From the NCBI GenBank assembly GCA_963543925.1, contig CAUUCP010000004.1:1-64000 (forward strand): DNA of 64,000 nucleotides, given 5' to 3'. Within the stretch, counting starts at the first letter, position 1; each line of letters starts with the position of its first letter. Below, piece by piece: positions 45,196-54,208 of this stretch. The translations under genes were made by a program, and so were the position numbers. The notes under the pieces were generated by a model, which ran no database searches, was not told where the DNA came from, and saw only the letters and a program-made list of their open reading frames with translations. Source of the stretch: Bacteroides_D sp963543925. Its GTDB lineage: Bacteria; Bacteroidota; Bacteroidia; Bacteroidales; CAJPTX01.

Positions 45196-46281
45196 ATGTA
45201 CATACAGGACTTACAGGCATTTCATTTTAAGAGCTACGACCTTCTTGAGGTCACCTTCCATCCCCACCTCAACTTTCTGGTAGGGGAGAATGGAGCGGGG
45301 AAGACGAATGTGTTGGATATGCTCTATTACCTGAGTCTGTGCAAATCTGCGCAGCGTTTTCCCGACAGTTCCTTGATCCAGCATGGCGCTTCACTGGCGA
45401 CCCTCCGCGGGAACTATGTTTCCTCTAGTCAGACCTTTAGTGTGGCTATGGCGATAAAGTCGAACGCCCCAAAGGAGGTTCTTTTCAACGATGCGCCCGT
45501 GCCTCAGATCGCCGACCATATAGGTCGTATTCCTCTTGTAGCCATCTACCCACAGGATGTGGATCTTGCGGCGGATGGCGGCGACCTGAAGCGGCGTTTT
45601 ATGAATGCGACCATCTCGCAGTATGCTCCAGACTATCTATCGACCTACCAGCGGTATGCTTTTCTTCTCTCACAGCGCAATGCCTTGCTCAAGGGGATAC
45701 TTGACGAGACGCTGCTCTGTGCACTTGATGAGCAACTTGTCCCTCTGGGGCAGTCGCTCTACGAAGCGCGCAAGGCTTTTTGCGAAGCGCTTTTGCCCCT
45801 CTTTCAACACTACTACGCACTTATCGCACAAAACGAAGAGACCCCAACCCTCCAATACCGTTCGCAGCTTACAGAAGGGGATTTCTTGTCTCGTTTGCGC
45901 TCCTGCCGTGAGCAAGACTGTCGGATGGGGTATACGACGGTAGGTATCCAACGGGACTCGATCGACTTTTTCCTTGATGGTTACCCTCTGCGGCGGGAGG
46001 GGTCTCAGGGACAGCAAAAGAGCTTTGTAGTAGCGCTTCGGTTGGCACAATACCGTTATCTTGCCCAACAAATCGGAGAGTCTCCGATCCTGCTTCTTGA
46101 CGATATCTTTGATCGCTTCGATACACGTCGCGTAGAGCGTTTGGTCACCCTCTTGGAGTCGGAGGAGTTCGCCCAAGTCTTTATCACGGACACGTCGCTC
46201 ACTTCTGCACTTTTTGAGACGCTCGCCCCAGACGCCTATTCCCTCTTTGAAGTATCTCGTAACACCTTAACCCTCCATTGA
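45196..46281 (+). CDS. recF: DNA replication and repair protein RecF
   Basis: The 361-residue SMC-like ATPase loads RecA at single-strand gaps. It starts MYIQDLQAFHFKSYDLLEVT, with Walker A LVGENGAGKTNVLD (30-37 GENGAGKT), the signature GSQGQQKSFVVALRLAQYRY and Walker B PILLLDDIFDRFD. Length is normal. DUF721 follows with a 2-bp gap, an arrangement common in bacteria (recF-DUF721). Confidence 0.97.
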   Translation: MYIQDLQAFHFKSYDLLEVTFHPHLNFLVGENGAGKTNVLDMLYYLSLCKSAQRFPDSSLIQHGASLATLRGNYVSSSQTFSVAMAIKSNAPKEVLFNDAPVPQIADHIGRIPLVAIYPQDVDLAADGGDLKRRFMNATISQYAPDYLSTYQRYAFLLSQRNALLKGILDETLLCALDEQLVPLGQSLYEARKAFCEALLPLFQHYYALIAQNEETPTLQYRSQLTEGDFLSRLRSCREQDCRMGYTTVGIQRDSIDFFLDGYPLRREGSQGQQKSFVVALRLAQYRYLAQQIGESPILLLDDIFDRFDTRRVERLVTLLESEEFAQVFITDTSLTSALFETLAPDAYSLFEVSRNTLTLH

Positions 46282-46283
46282 TT

Positions 46284-46601
46284 ATGTTAGAAATAAAACG
46301 CATCTACTTGCCTCGGCGCGAGCCCGTCTCGCTGGGCTCGGCTCTGTTACGTTTTTTGCAATCGAACCCCTTGATGCTGCACCAGTACACTCTGGAGCGC
46401 TTGACGGAGATCTGGCGCGAGTGCAATCCGTCCGAAATAACGCGCGCTACGGGGTCAATTTCTCTGAAAAACCACATTTTGTATATACAGATAACAGACC
46501 CTGCTCTTCGCGCGAATTTGACCCCCATACGTTCGAATATTCAAGAGCGCCTGACCGAGGAGCTTGGTTTCGTATACCTCTCTGAGGTGAAGTTTGTCTA
46601 A
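46284..46601 (+). CDS. DUF721 (DciA-like) protein
   Basis: The 105-residue protein contains the DUF721 pattern: LGSALLRFLQSNPLMLHQYT, then EIWRECNPSEITRATGSISL and the C-terminal RANLTPIRSNIQERLTEELG. In bacteria lacking DnaC/DnaI, members named DciA help load the replicative helicase; Bacteroidota forms are short and this role is inference. The ATG at 46284 is preferred to an in-frame TTG overlapping the recF stop. The nrnA gene follows immediately. Confidence 0.85.
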   Translation: MLEIKRIYLPRREPVSLGSALLRFLQSNPLMLHQYTLERLTEIWRECNPSEITRATGSISLKNHILYIQITDPALRANLTPIRSNIQERLTEELGFVYLSEVKFV

Positions 46602-46605
46602 AGTC

Positions 46606-47652
46606 ATGACCTCTGTAGATACTGTCCTCGCGCCGCAGGCGCTGGATCGCTTGCGTTTGCTCCTTGATGGTGTACGGCACATAGGGATTTTCTGTCACGC
46701 ACGTCCCGATGGTGACGCCATCGGTTCTTCGCTAGCTCTGAGTAATATCTTGACAGCGCAGGGCTACATCGTCATGTGTGTGGCGCCCAACCTAGCCCCA
46801 GAACACGTAATATGGCCGGCCGGGCATGACCGACTGTACACCTACGAGATAGAGGGGTTCGATGTCCGCGCCTTTCTGCCGACCTGCGATCTGTTTTTCT
46901 TTCTAGATTTGAATAATCTGCAGCGTCTTGACGAGTCATTGATGTCGTTGGTGGAGTCGCTTCCGCAGCCGCGGGTGATGATAGATCACCATCCCTATCC
47001 GAGCAGTGACTTTGACCTACTTTTTTCGATGCCCGAGGCGAGCTCGACGTGCGAATTGCTTACCGAGCTTGTGCTTCGTTTTTGGGGTGAGGAGGTGATT
47101 ACCCCCCGGGTGGCTACGCCTCTGTACATGGGACTGATGACCGACACGGGGTCGTTTAGCTATTCTTGTTCTCGGGGTCGTACTTTTGAGATAGCGGGTC
47201 TGTTAGTAGACCACGGCGTGGATGTTGCGGAGGTACAGGAGCGGGTTTATAATTCGCGCTCCCTGGAGAGTCTGATGCTACAGTCGTTCCTCTTGTTACG
47301 AAAGACGAACTTTTTTGTGAACGGTCGCGTGGCGCTGATCAAGCTCTCGCAATCGGTACAAAGCGAGTACAACTACCAGCCCGGCGACTCGGAGGGGCTG
47401 GTAAATCTCCCCCTGAGCATCGCGGGGGTGGAGATCTCGATCCTGCTTAGCGAGCGCGCCAATGGCACGGTGCGGATCTCGGTACGTTCGACGCGCGCCC
47501 ATACGATCAATGGGTTGATGACGCGCTATTTCAATGGAGGAGGACACCCCCAAGCGTCGGGGGGGACGCTTCGCCTGCCGATGTACCAGGCCATCAATTT
47601 CACCCAAGATATCTTCGAACGTTTCCTAACGTCGTCGGAGACGGTATTGTAG
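46606..47652 (+). CDS. nrnA: DHH/DHHA1 phosphoesterase, NrnA-type oligoribonuclease/pAp phosphatase
   Basis: The 348-residue enzyme degrades nano-RNAs and 3'-phosphoadenosine 5'-phosphate. Motifs: HARPDGDAIGSSLALSNIL (metal-binding D-x-D), FFFLDLNNLQ, RVMIDHHPYPSSDFD (DHH, residues 127-129), TDTGSFSYS and the DHHA1 signature GGGHPQASGG. The ATG at 46606 lies 4 bases after the DUF721 stop; a TTG at 46594 overlapping DUF721 is also possible. It is the last gene of the recF-DUF721-nrnA unit. Confidence 0.92.
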   Translation: MTSVDTVLAPQALDRLRLLLDGVRHIGIFCHARPDGDAIGSSLALSNILTAQGYIVMCVAPNLAPEHVIWPAGHDRLYTYEIEGFDVRAFLPTCDLFFFLDLNNLQRLDESLMSLVESLPQPRVMIDHHPYPSSDFDLLFSMPEASSTCELLTELVLRFWGEEVITPRVATPLYMGLMTDTGSFSYSCSRGRTFEIAGLLVDHGVDVAEVQERVYNSRSLESLMLQSFLLLRKTNFFVNGRVALIKLSQSVQSEYNYQPGDSEGLVNLPLSIAGVEISILLSERANGTVRISVRSTRAHTINGLMTRYFNGGGHPQASGGTLRLPMYQAINFTQDIFERFLTSSETVL

Positions 47653-48171
47653 CCCCCTCTACAACGTGAGGGGGAATTTCCCCAGCTTTCCCGACACCTC
47701 CTTTAGGGTCTTCTCTCTCTGAGAACCTCCTCGTTGATCAGCATACTCTCCTGAAAAGGGTATGGGTAGGATTTGCTATGCGACTCCCCTAAGCTGGGGT
47801 GTGTAAGACCATTACCCTGACCGTCCCCCATGGGATCTCCAAGATCCTACGAGATGCTACGCTTTTACGTACACCTCTCACTATTCCAACGATAAACAAT
47901 AAGCCACAAAGGGCACAAAAAGACTTAAAATCTCCTCTAGTCTAAAAATATTCTTTCGTTCGCTCTTTTCTGCTAAACCCTTCTTTTTCTAATACATACA
48001 CATTACATCAGTATGACAAATATTAAGAATTGGCACTACGTTAACACTGTTTTTTTTTTTTATTTCGGAACTATAGATATTTTAGTATTGTCATCCTATG
48101 ACAGACTCTTCATTTTTGAGAAGTAGCCCTAGTGGATAGTATTTGATTAACAACCTAAAATATTCTCAATC
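47653..48171. other. Gene-free region before the chemoreceptor
   Basis: This 519-bp region is A/T-rich in its right half and has no credible ORF or RNA gene. It contains a run of twelve Ts (48050-48061). The segment ATAGTATTTGATT near 48138 loosely resembles a -7 box with one extra base and may serve the chemoreceptor gene. No repeat copy lies here. Confidence 0.6.
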
Positions 48172-49878
48172 ATGACGCTTTCTATTCGCGCTCGCCTCAA
48201 TCTTATATTTGGGGTAATCATTGTTCTAGTCCTCTCCTTTGGAGTGTTCATCATTCTGAAATCGATGAACTCTCGGAAGATAGTCAACTTGATCTACGAA
48301 TCGAACGCTGGCAACTATGCCGAGAGTAATGCTGTCATTGCGATGACGAATTACTTGAATTATAACCAATCGGTGGATTTGCAGACCGCGACGCAGATGT
48401 TGGACAGCACCCAGCGATGTATAGAGGTTTGCCTCCAGCGATGTATCGAGGTAAATACTGCGGAGGGGGAACAGCTAATACGCGATGCCAAGGAGACTCT
48501 CGCGCTTCTGCGTAAAGACGAGGCTTCTTTGAAGGAACTGGAGGTAGAGGATGGTCAGTTGACCGATGGGGTCAACCGAGCCTTTGCAAGTCTATTAGAG
48601 GAGATTGGGCGTGTGGATCGGGTAAAATCCGATGTGGTGGTAGGTATATCTCATGGCAGTGACCTTTACCAACAATACGGGGCTTACGACGATGCCTCTG
48701 CTCTGAAACGTGCTTATGAAAACTACCACGAGATCTCGCTCAAGGCAGTCTACAAGGAGATCGCCCAAGCTCTGGAGGTACTCTCCGAGTCAGAAAAAAA
48801 GCTTTACGAGCATGCGACCAAGATGGTGGAAGCCAAGCTTTCGTTCAAGAAGCACTCCGACATTCTTTCGAAACAGCTAGATGATGCTACAGTGCTCTTC
48901 GGTGTAGAGTACCGAGAGGATTATCAGGCGGTATTGTTTTACACCTCGCTGATATTGGTAATATTGATTCTCTTCTCAGGTATCATTTCTGCCTACACCT
49001 CTCGGATGGTGACCACGGCGTTGCGCCAAGGGGTGGAACAGATGGAGCTTTGTGCTTCTGGTAACTTCAACAGTCGGTTATCGAAGCGTTCTCTTGAGCG
49101 TGGCGACGAGTTTGGGAATCTGTCTCGTTCGATCGAAGCGATGACCCAACAGGTGCGCCACTCGATAGGGGAGGTGAAGGAGGAGGCCGACAAGGTTTCC
49201 GAGGCGAGTGCGCAGCTGCATGTAATCTCCAAAAAGCTTTCAGAGGGTACCAACACCCAAGCCTCGAGCGCAGAACAGGTGAGCAGTGCCATGGAACAAA
49301 TGGCGGCCAACATCGATCAGAATGCAGAGAACGCGACGCAGACGCAAGCCATAGCCTTGGCGATGGAGGAAAAGATCCTCAAGGTCAATGAGCTCTCCCA
49401 GAAATCGCTCCATTCTGTGGAGTCGATTACTCAGAAGATCGCCATCATCAGTGAGATAGCGAATCAGACGAATATTCTGGCTCTGAATGCGGCAGTGGAA
49501 GCGGCACGTGCTGGGGAACACGGACGCGGGTTCTCGGTGGTAGCGTCGGAGATTCGGAAACTCGCGGAGCGGAGTCGTGAGGCGGCGTCGGAGATCTCTA
49601 CCTACTCTTCGCAATCGCTCGGCGACACTCACGAAGCCGCAAAGGGACTTGACGACGTCTTACCAGAAGTAAAGCATACGGCACAGCTGGTGTTGGAAAT
49701 CGCCACCGCGAGCAACGAGCAACGACAGGGCGTGGATCAGATCAATGCGGCGATCCAAGAGCTATCGGAGGTCATTCAGCACAATGCGTCGGCAAGTGGG
49801 GAGATGGCCACAGCAGCGGAGGAGCTCAATGGTCAGGCGCAGGCGCTGAACTCTGCAAGTTCGTTCTTTGTCATATAG
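48172..49878 (+). CDS. Methyl-accepting chemotaxis-type receptor
   Basis: The 568-residue inner-membrane receptor has TM1 (about 9-29, LNLIFGVIIVLVLSFGVFII), a periplasmic four-helix-type sensor of about 225 residues, TM2 (254-275, VLFYTSLILVILILFSGIIS), a HAMP domain (275-328) and a cytoplasmic coiled-coil signalling domain. Its hairpin tip (about 426-466) keeps the core NQTNILALNAAVEAARAGEH and then GRGFSVVASEIRKLA. The tip that binds CheA/CheW is complete. No cheA, cheW, cheR, cheB or flagellar gene is in the window, and Porphyromonas-like organisms are generally non-motile, so the partner is unknown. A 24-bp tandem duplication in the sensor encodes repeated QRCIEV. A terminator follows. 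Confidence 0.93.
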   Translation: MTLSIRARLNLIFGVIIVLVLSFGVFIILKSMNSRKIVNLIYESNAGNYAESNAVIAMTNYLNYNQSVDLQTATQMLDSTQRCIEVCLQRCIEVNTAEGEQLIRDAKETLALLRKDEASLKELEVEDGQLTDGVNRAFASLLEEIGRVDRVKSDVVVGISHGSDLYQQYGAYDDASALKRAYENYHEISLKAVYKEIAQALEVLSESEKKLYEHATKMVEAKLSFKKHSDILSKQLDDATVLFGVEYREDYQAVLFYTSLILVILILFSGIISAYTSRMVTTALRQGVEQMELCASGNFNSRLSKRSLERGDEFGNLSRSIEAMTQQVRHSIGEVKEEADKVSEASAQLHVISKKLSEGTNTQASSAEQVSSAMEQMAANIDQNAENATQTQAIALAMEEKILKVNELSQKSLHSVESITQKIAIISEIANQTNILALNAAVEAARAGEHGRGFSVVASEIRKLAERSREAASEISTYSSQSLGDTHEAAKGLDDVLPEVKHTAQLVLEIATASNEQRQGVDQINAAIQELSEVIQHNASASGEMATAAEELNGQAQALNSASSFFVI

Positions 49879-49908
49879 CACATTGTCTCTCTAATATAGT
49901 TTGTTGGG

Positions 49909-49945
49909 AGTCCTCCGTCTTACGAGATGGGGGACTTTATTTTTA
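49909..49945 (+). terminator. Terminator after the chemoreceptor gene
   Basis: AGTCCTCC (49909-49916) pairs with GGGGGACT (49929-49936; one G-T pair), followed by TTATTTTT. Confidence 0.75.
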
Positions 49946-50003
49946 GGAGATGTTGGGGCGCTTGAGTATAAATTACTACCTTGCCCAAAATTGAGGCGGC
50001 GAG

Positions 50004-50570
50004 ATGGATTGTTTTTGTTATTACACCGCACTCCAGCTAGGGGTTTGGAATGCATGGATCCCCACGGTGGGGTTAGTACTTATCCAGTATGTATTCATGG
50101 GTATTTTTCGGGAGACGGGCAAGCGTGCCACGGACACCTCTTGGTATACGGCGCGTGAACGTCGTCATGCGAGATGGAGCTTTATATGGATGTTCGCCCT
50201 GCTGGGAGTCTCATTGTTTGTTCCCCTTCGTCTAGGAACCTCCTTTTTCCTTGTAGGCGGGATACTCTTTCTTGTCTCGCTGGTGGGTTTCTTGTCCGCC
50301 TTTCTCGCCTATTGGCAGACGCCACTGGATGAGACTGTCCGTCGTGGCGTGTATCGGATTTCTCGGAACCCGATGTACTTTTTCTACACACTGGGGATGC
50401 TCGGCGTTTGTATCGCTAGTACATCGCTATGGCTACTCTTAGCGACATTGTTGCTTGCCTATGAGACGCACCACGTAATCTTGGGGGAAGAACGTTATTG
50501 CGGCGAACGGTATGGAGACACGTACCGTGCATACAAAGCGCGCACGCCCCGCTATTTTCTATTCTTTTAA
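50004..50570 (+). CDS. Isoprenylcysteine methyltransferase-like (ICMT/PEMT-type) membrane protein
   Basis: The 188-residue protein has four to five membrane segments and the family's C-terminal signature: RRGVYRISRNPMYFFYTLGM, a membrane hairpin, then EERYCGERYGDTYRAYKART with PRYF. This is the SAM-binding fold of the ICMT/PEMT/NnrU-like family, which methylates lipids or other membrane substrates; the substrate is unknown here. The ATG at 50004 is preceded by GGCGGCGAG, and a near-consensus TACCTTGC lies about 25 bases upstream. The C69 dipeptidase follows after 22 bp. Confidence 0.75.
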   Translation: MDCFCYYTALQLGVWNAWIPTVGLVLIQYVFMGIFRETGKRATDTSWYTARERRHARWSFIWMFALLGVSLFVPLRLGTSFFLVGGILFLVSLVGFLSAFLAYWQTPLDETVRRGVYRISRNPMYFFYTLGMLGVCIASTSLWLLLATLLLAYETHHVILGEERYCGERYGDTYRAYKARTPRYFLFF

Positions 50571-50592
50571 CTTCTAACTAACTCAACGTAAG

Positions 50593-52029
50593 ATGGATCG
50601 AACAAAACTCGTGAACGAATACCCTTCGGAGTGTACCACGTTGATCGTGGGCAGAGAGATGACCGCCGACGGGTCGCGCATAGTAGCCCGCTCGGAAGAC
50701 TGGAATGCGATGTATGCGAAAAATCTAGAGCTTTACGAGGATACCAGTGAGGGACCAGCGAGCTTTGTGGCGCGCGATAGCCCGTTCCGTTGCGACCTTC
50801 CGAAGGAAGCTCTTGGCTATACCGCGATGCCGACCTTTGACCTGCCAGGTCACTGGGGGAGTGCAGGCTTTAATACAGCGGGCGTGGGGATGAGTGCTAC
50901 GGAGAGTATCTTTAGTAGCGAACGTGCTCTCGCCGCCGATCCACTGGTAGAGAGTGGGGTAGCCGAGAACTCGGTATTCAACATCGTCCTACCGTACGTA
51001 CGCACGGCACGCGAGGGGGTGGAACGTCTAGGTAAACTGATCGAACAGTTCGGCGTCGCGGAGGGGTTTGGCGTCGGCTTTGTGGACAGTCATGAGATCT
51101 GGTACTTGGAGACGGCCTCGGGACACCGTTGGTTAGCGTGTCGTATGCCCGAGGATCAGTATTTTGTGACAGGTAACCAGAGTCGTTTCCGCGACTACAA
51201 CCCTCAGGACAAAGAGCACTATATGGCGAGTTCGGATCTTGTAGAATTTGCCACTATGCACCACCTCTACGATCCGAGTAAGGGGGCTTTTGACTTTCAC
51301 GAGGCGTATATCCGGGACGTAACGTTGGACACCACCTACAACTACCCCCGTGTTTGGGGGATACAAGGGCTCTTAAGCCCCGATATCAAGAACGACGTGA
51401 GTAAGAATACCTTTCCCGTCTTTGCTAGAGCGAAACGCCCCGTAACGCTCGATGATGTGCGTCGCGTGTTCCGTTTCCATTACAACGGAACGGAGCATGA
51501 CCCGTACCTCAACGCCAATCCTAAGGAGAAGTACCGTCCCGTGTCGATCTTCCGTACGACCCAGACCCACATCCTGCAGGTGCGCCCAGAGCTTCCGCAA
51601 GCCATCGGATGTGTGAACTACTATGCTATGGGGATGGCAGCCCTTGGGGTCTTTGTGCCGCTCTATCAGGGGATAAGCTCCTATCCACAAGCCTACCTAT
51701 TGGGGACAGATCACGCGAGCGTAGAATCTGCCTACTGGAAGATGCGCAAGGTGATGACGTTGGGGATGGTCAACTTCAACCGTTACGCTCCGCTCATCCA
51801 AGAGACCTATGGGCGTTTTGAAGCGGAGACCACGCAGCGGCAAGCGGAGATGGAGCAGCAGTATCTGGCGATTTACAAGACCCTCCCGCTACAGGCGCAA
51901 GATATGCTACAAGCCTTCTCGGACAAAGTGTTATTGGATGCATTGCGGGTCGCAGATCGTCTCCAAGAGGAGCTCTTTACGCGGCTAACGAGTGATATCC
52001 AAGCCGAGTATAAATTTGCAGGTGCATAA
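50593..52029 (+). CDS. C69-family (PepD-type) dipeptidase
   Basis: The 478-residue Ntn-hydrolase has its putative nucleophile Cys14 in SECTTLIVGREMTADGSRIV followed by ARSEDWN, as in C69 dipeptidases. Further motifs are GVAENSVFNIVLPYVRTARE, EIWYLETASGHRWLACRMPE and the C-terminal AYWKMRKVMTLGMVNFNRYA. There is no signal peptide, so it is cytoplasmic and would finish digestion of imported peptides. If maturation occurs, 13 residues would be removed to expose Cys. DUF805 follows after 26 bp. Confidence 0.92.
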   Translation: MDRTKLVNEYPSECTTLIVGREMTADGSRIVARSEDWNAMYAKNLELYEDTSEGPASFVARDSPFRCDLPKEALGYTAMPTFDLPGHWGSAGFNTAGVGMSATESIFSSERALAADPLVESGVAENSVFNIVLPYVRTAREGVERLGKLIEQFGVAEGFGVGFVDSHEIWYLETASGHRWLACRMPEDQYFVTGNQSRFRDYNPQDKEHYMASSDLVEFATMHHLYDPSKGAFDFHEAYIRDVTLDTTYNYPRVWGIQGLLSPDIKNDVSKNTFPVFARAKRPVTLDDVRRVFRFHYNGTEHDPYLNANPKEKYRPVSIFRTTQTHILQVRPELPQAIGCVNYYAMGMAALGVFVPLYQGISSYPQAYLLGTDHASVESAYWKMRKVMTLGMVNFNRYAPLIQETYGRFEAETTQRQAEMEQQYLAIYKTLPLQAQDMLQAFSDKVLLDALRVADRLQEELFTRLTSDIQAEYKFAGA

Positions 52030-52055
52030 TTTATCAGATATAAGGAAGAGTAATA

Positions 52056-52439
52056 ATGCCAGGTTACGTACGCAGTTGTTTTAAGCAATATGTAGGATTT
52101 TCGGGGCGTGCACGCCGCTCCGAGTATTGGAGCTTTGTGTTCTTCAATTTAGCAATCCAAATATCCATCGGGGTATTGAGTGGACTCGCCCTCGCGTTCA
52201 AGAGTCCTAAGGGCGCAATGCTTATAGGGAGTCTGGGTTACGTTTACCTTCTTGGGGTAGCCCTGCCGAGCCTTGCTGTGTCGGTACGTCGAATGCACGA
52301 CCTCGGTAAGGGTGGCGGCTGGATACTGATCAACCTTATTCCACTCATCGGTTGGATCTGGTTCTTTGTACTGTTGTGTACCGCTGGTGAAACGGGTGAG
52401 AACCGCTTCGGGAAAGACCCCAAAGAAGAAGAACAGTAA
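52056..52439 (+). CDS. DUF805 inner-membrane protein
   Basis: This 127-residue protein has the DUF805 N-terminal motif CFKQYVGFSGRARRSEYWSF, three to four membrane helices and the conserved AVSVRRMHDLGKGGGW loop, ending GENRFGKDP. Function unknown. AAGGAAG lies before the ATG. It is the last gene before a strong terminator and probably belongs to the ICMT-C69-DUF805 unit. Confidence 0.92.
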   Translation: MPGYVRSCFKQYVGFSGRARRSEYWSFVFFNLAIQISIGVLSGLALAFKSPKGAMLIGSLGYVYLLGVALPSLAVSVRRMHDLGKGGGWILINLIPLIGWIWFFVLLCTAGETGENRFGKDPKEEEQ

Positions 52440-52482
52440 AGAGGCCAGAGTAAAGAAACCAGTATGTACTAACGAAACGTAC

Positions 52483-52528
52483 CCGCAGCATGGGACGCTC
52501 CTTTGCGCTCTGTGCTGCGGTTTTTTTT
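52483..52528 (+). terminator. Strong rho-independent terminator after DUF805
   Basis: CCGCAGCA (52483-52490) pairs perfectly with TGCTGCGG (52513-52520), followed by eight Ts. The gap to xseA (52529-52777) holds only the xseA promoter. Confidence 0.9.
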
Positions 52529-52736
52529 ATAGGGGGGAGTGGAGTAGATAAAATCTTGCGCGGTTGGCACTCGCTTCACAGACGCTCTCCCTATTTGGCA
52601 GTCGTCGAGGAGGTTATCAACCACCAACGACTGAAGGAGCTCCTCCCACTACACCGCGTTGATATCACAGAAAAACTACAACGGTATCCGATGGTAGAGA
52701 ACCACCCCCAGCAACAGTATAGAACGCGAGAAACGG

Positions 52737-52744
52737 TAACTTTG
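52737..52744 (+). promoter_or_regulatory. -7 box upstream of xseA
   Basis: TAACTTTG lies 33 bases before the xseA ATG. A run of eight Cs (52769-52776) sits directly before the start codon context GATG. Confidence 0.5.
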
Positions 52745-52777
52745 CAGGAGTAAATCCTTGTACAAAATCCCCCCCCG

Positions 52778-54208
52778 ATGCCGCCAGTCCATTATCTACG
52801 CCTTCACGAACTTGCCGAACGACTCCACAACGCAATCGCCGCACAGTTCAACGCCCCCCTGTGGGTGGTAGCTGAGATAGCCTCGATCCGCGAAGCTCCC
52901 TCGGGACACTGCTACCTTGAGCTCACCGAGGTAGACCCCGAGAAGCACACCGAAATCTCCTCGATGCGAGCGATGATCTGGGCAAGCACGTATAGCACCC
53001 TCCGTCCCTTCTTTGAAGAAATGACCCAGACCACCCTCCGCAAAGGACTGCAACTACTGATGCGGGTACGTGTGGAATATTCTGTGCGCTATGGGATGGC
53101 ACTACAGGTCATAGACATAGACCCGCAATATACGGTGGGCGAGCTCGCAATCCAGCGGCAAAAGACATTGGCACAACTTGAAGAGGACGGGGTTATCGAT
53201 ATGAACCATGAGCTGCCCTTCCCCGAATTTCCACGCCGTATAGCGATCATCTCTGCCTCGCAAGCGGCAGGGTACGAGGATTTCTGTCACCAGCTGGGAG
53301 AGACTATTGCGCGCTACCATATTCACGTGAAGCTCTTTCCCGCGCTAATGCAGGGAGACAAGGCTTCCTCGTCGATTCGAGAAGCGCTGTACCAGATTGC
53401 CGACCAAGCGGCGCAGTGGGACATTGTGGTAATCATCCGTGGTGGGGGTGGGAAGATGGATCTCAGTTGTTTTGACGACTATGAGCTGTCGGCGATCGTA
53501 GCGCAATTTCCCTTGCCCATCGTAACAGGGATAGGGCACGAACGGGATGTCTCGGTCGTGGATCACGTTGCACACACCTCGCTCAAGACCCCAACAGCCG
53601 TAGCAGCCGCCCTAGAAAATATCTTTGTCGACGGCGAGGGAGTGTTACGCGAAGCTGTACAAAACCTCCTTCCGTTACTAGAAGAGTATACTGCAAGTTA
53701 CACCCAAACCCTAGAACGACTCTGTGAGGAAGCCTCGCTCCATGCAACGCACCTTCTCTCACAAAATATCCAAACGCTTCGGTTACAGGCGGAAGGAGCG
53801 GCACTCAGTATTCAGGGACGTCTTCGGGAGTATACGCCTAGTTTACAACATCTTGTGGAGCGGAATACGCTACTTGTAAAGCACCGTCTAGAGGGCTTCC
53901 CACAACAGTTGCAACAGACCCTGCAAGGGCTACTGCCATGCGTGGATGGCGCTCTCGGGAAGATGCGCATGGAGTATCTATTTACCCTAGCCGAGTGCAT
54001 GGGACGCGACCCAAGACAGGCGCTGCGAAATGGCTATGCCCTGCTTCGCCCAGTAACCCTTGCACAAAAGGGGGAGCACCTGCAGCTTTTGACCCAAGAA
54101 GCAAGCTATGAGGTAGAGGTGCAGTCTGTGAAAAAAGAAGGTCTTTTTACAGACGACGTTACGACGAAAAAGAGTATAAGGGAACGAATGGAGGAGCTGC
54201 TTGCGTAA
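52778..54208 (+). CDS. xseA: Exodeoxyribonuclease VII large subunit
   Basis: The 476-residue nuclease subunit has an N-terminal OB-fold (LWVVAEIASIREAPSGHCYL) and the catalytic domain RIAIISASQAAGYEDFCHQL, IIRGGGGKMDLSCFDDYEL and GHERDVSVVDHVAHTSLKTP followed by TAVA, the family signature. A coiled-coil C-terminal region follows. The partner xseB is usually adjacent; no xseB-like ORF is found in the next 390 bases. Confidence 0.95.
   Translation: MPPVHYLRLHELAERLHNAIAAQFNAPLWVVAEIASIREAPSGHCYLELTEVDPEKHTEISSMRAMIWASTYSTLRPFFEEMTQTTLRKGLQLLMRVRVEYSVRYGMALQVIDIDPQYTVGELAIQRQKTLAQLEEDGVIDMNHELPFPEFPRRIAIISASQAAGYEDFCHQLGETIARYHIHVKLFPALMQGDKASSSIREALYQIADQAAQWDIVVIIRGGGGKMDLSCFDDYELSAIVAQFPLPIVTGIGHERDVSVVDHVAHTSLKTPTAVAAALENIFVDGEGVLREAVQNLLPLLEEYTASYTQTLERLCEEASLHATHLLSQNIQTLRLQAEGAALSIQGRLREYTPSLQHLVERNTLLVKHRLEGFPQQLQQTLQGLLPCVDGALGKMRMEYLFTLAECMGRDPRQALRNGYALLRPVTLAQKGEHLQLLTQEASYEVEVQSVKKEGLFTDDVTTKKSIRERMEELLA

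Noticed and set aside
52490..52753. Plus-strand ORF of 87 codons between DUF805 and xseA
   Set aside because: Its start lies inside a strong terminator stem and its end overlaps the xseA -7 box; the translation resembles no family.
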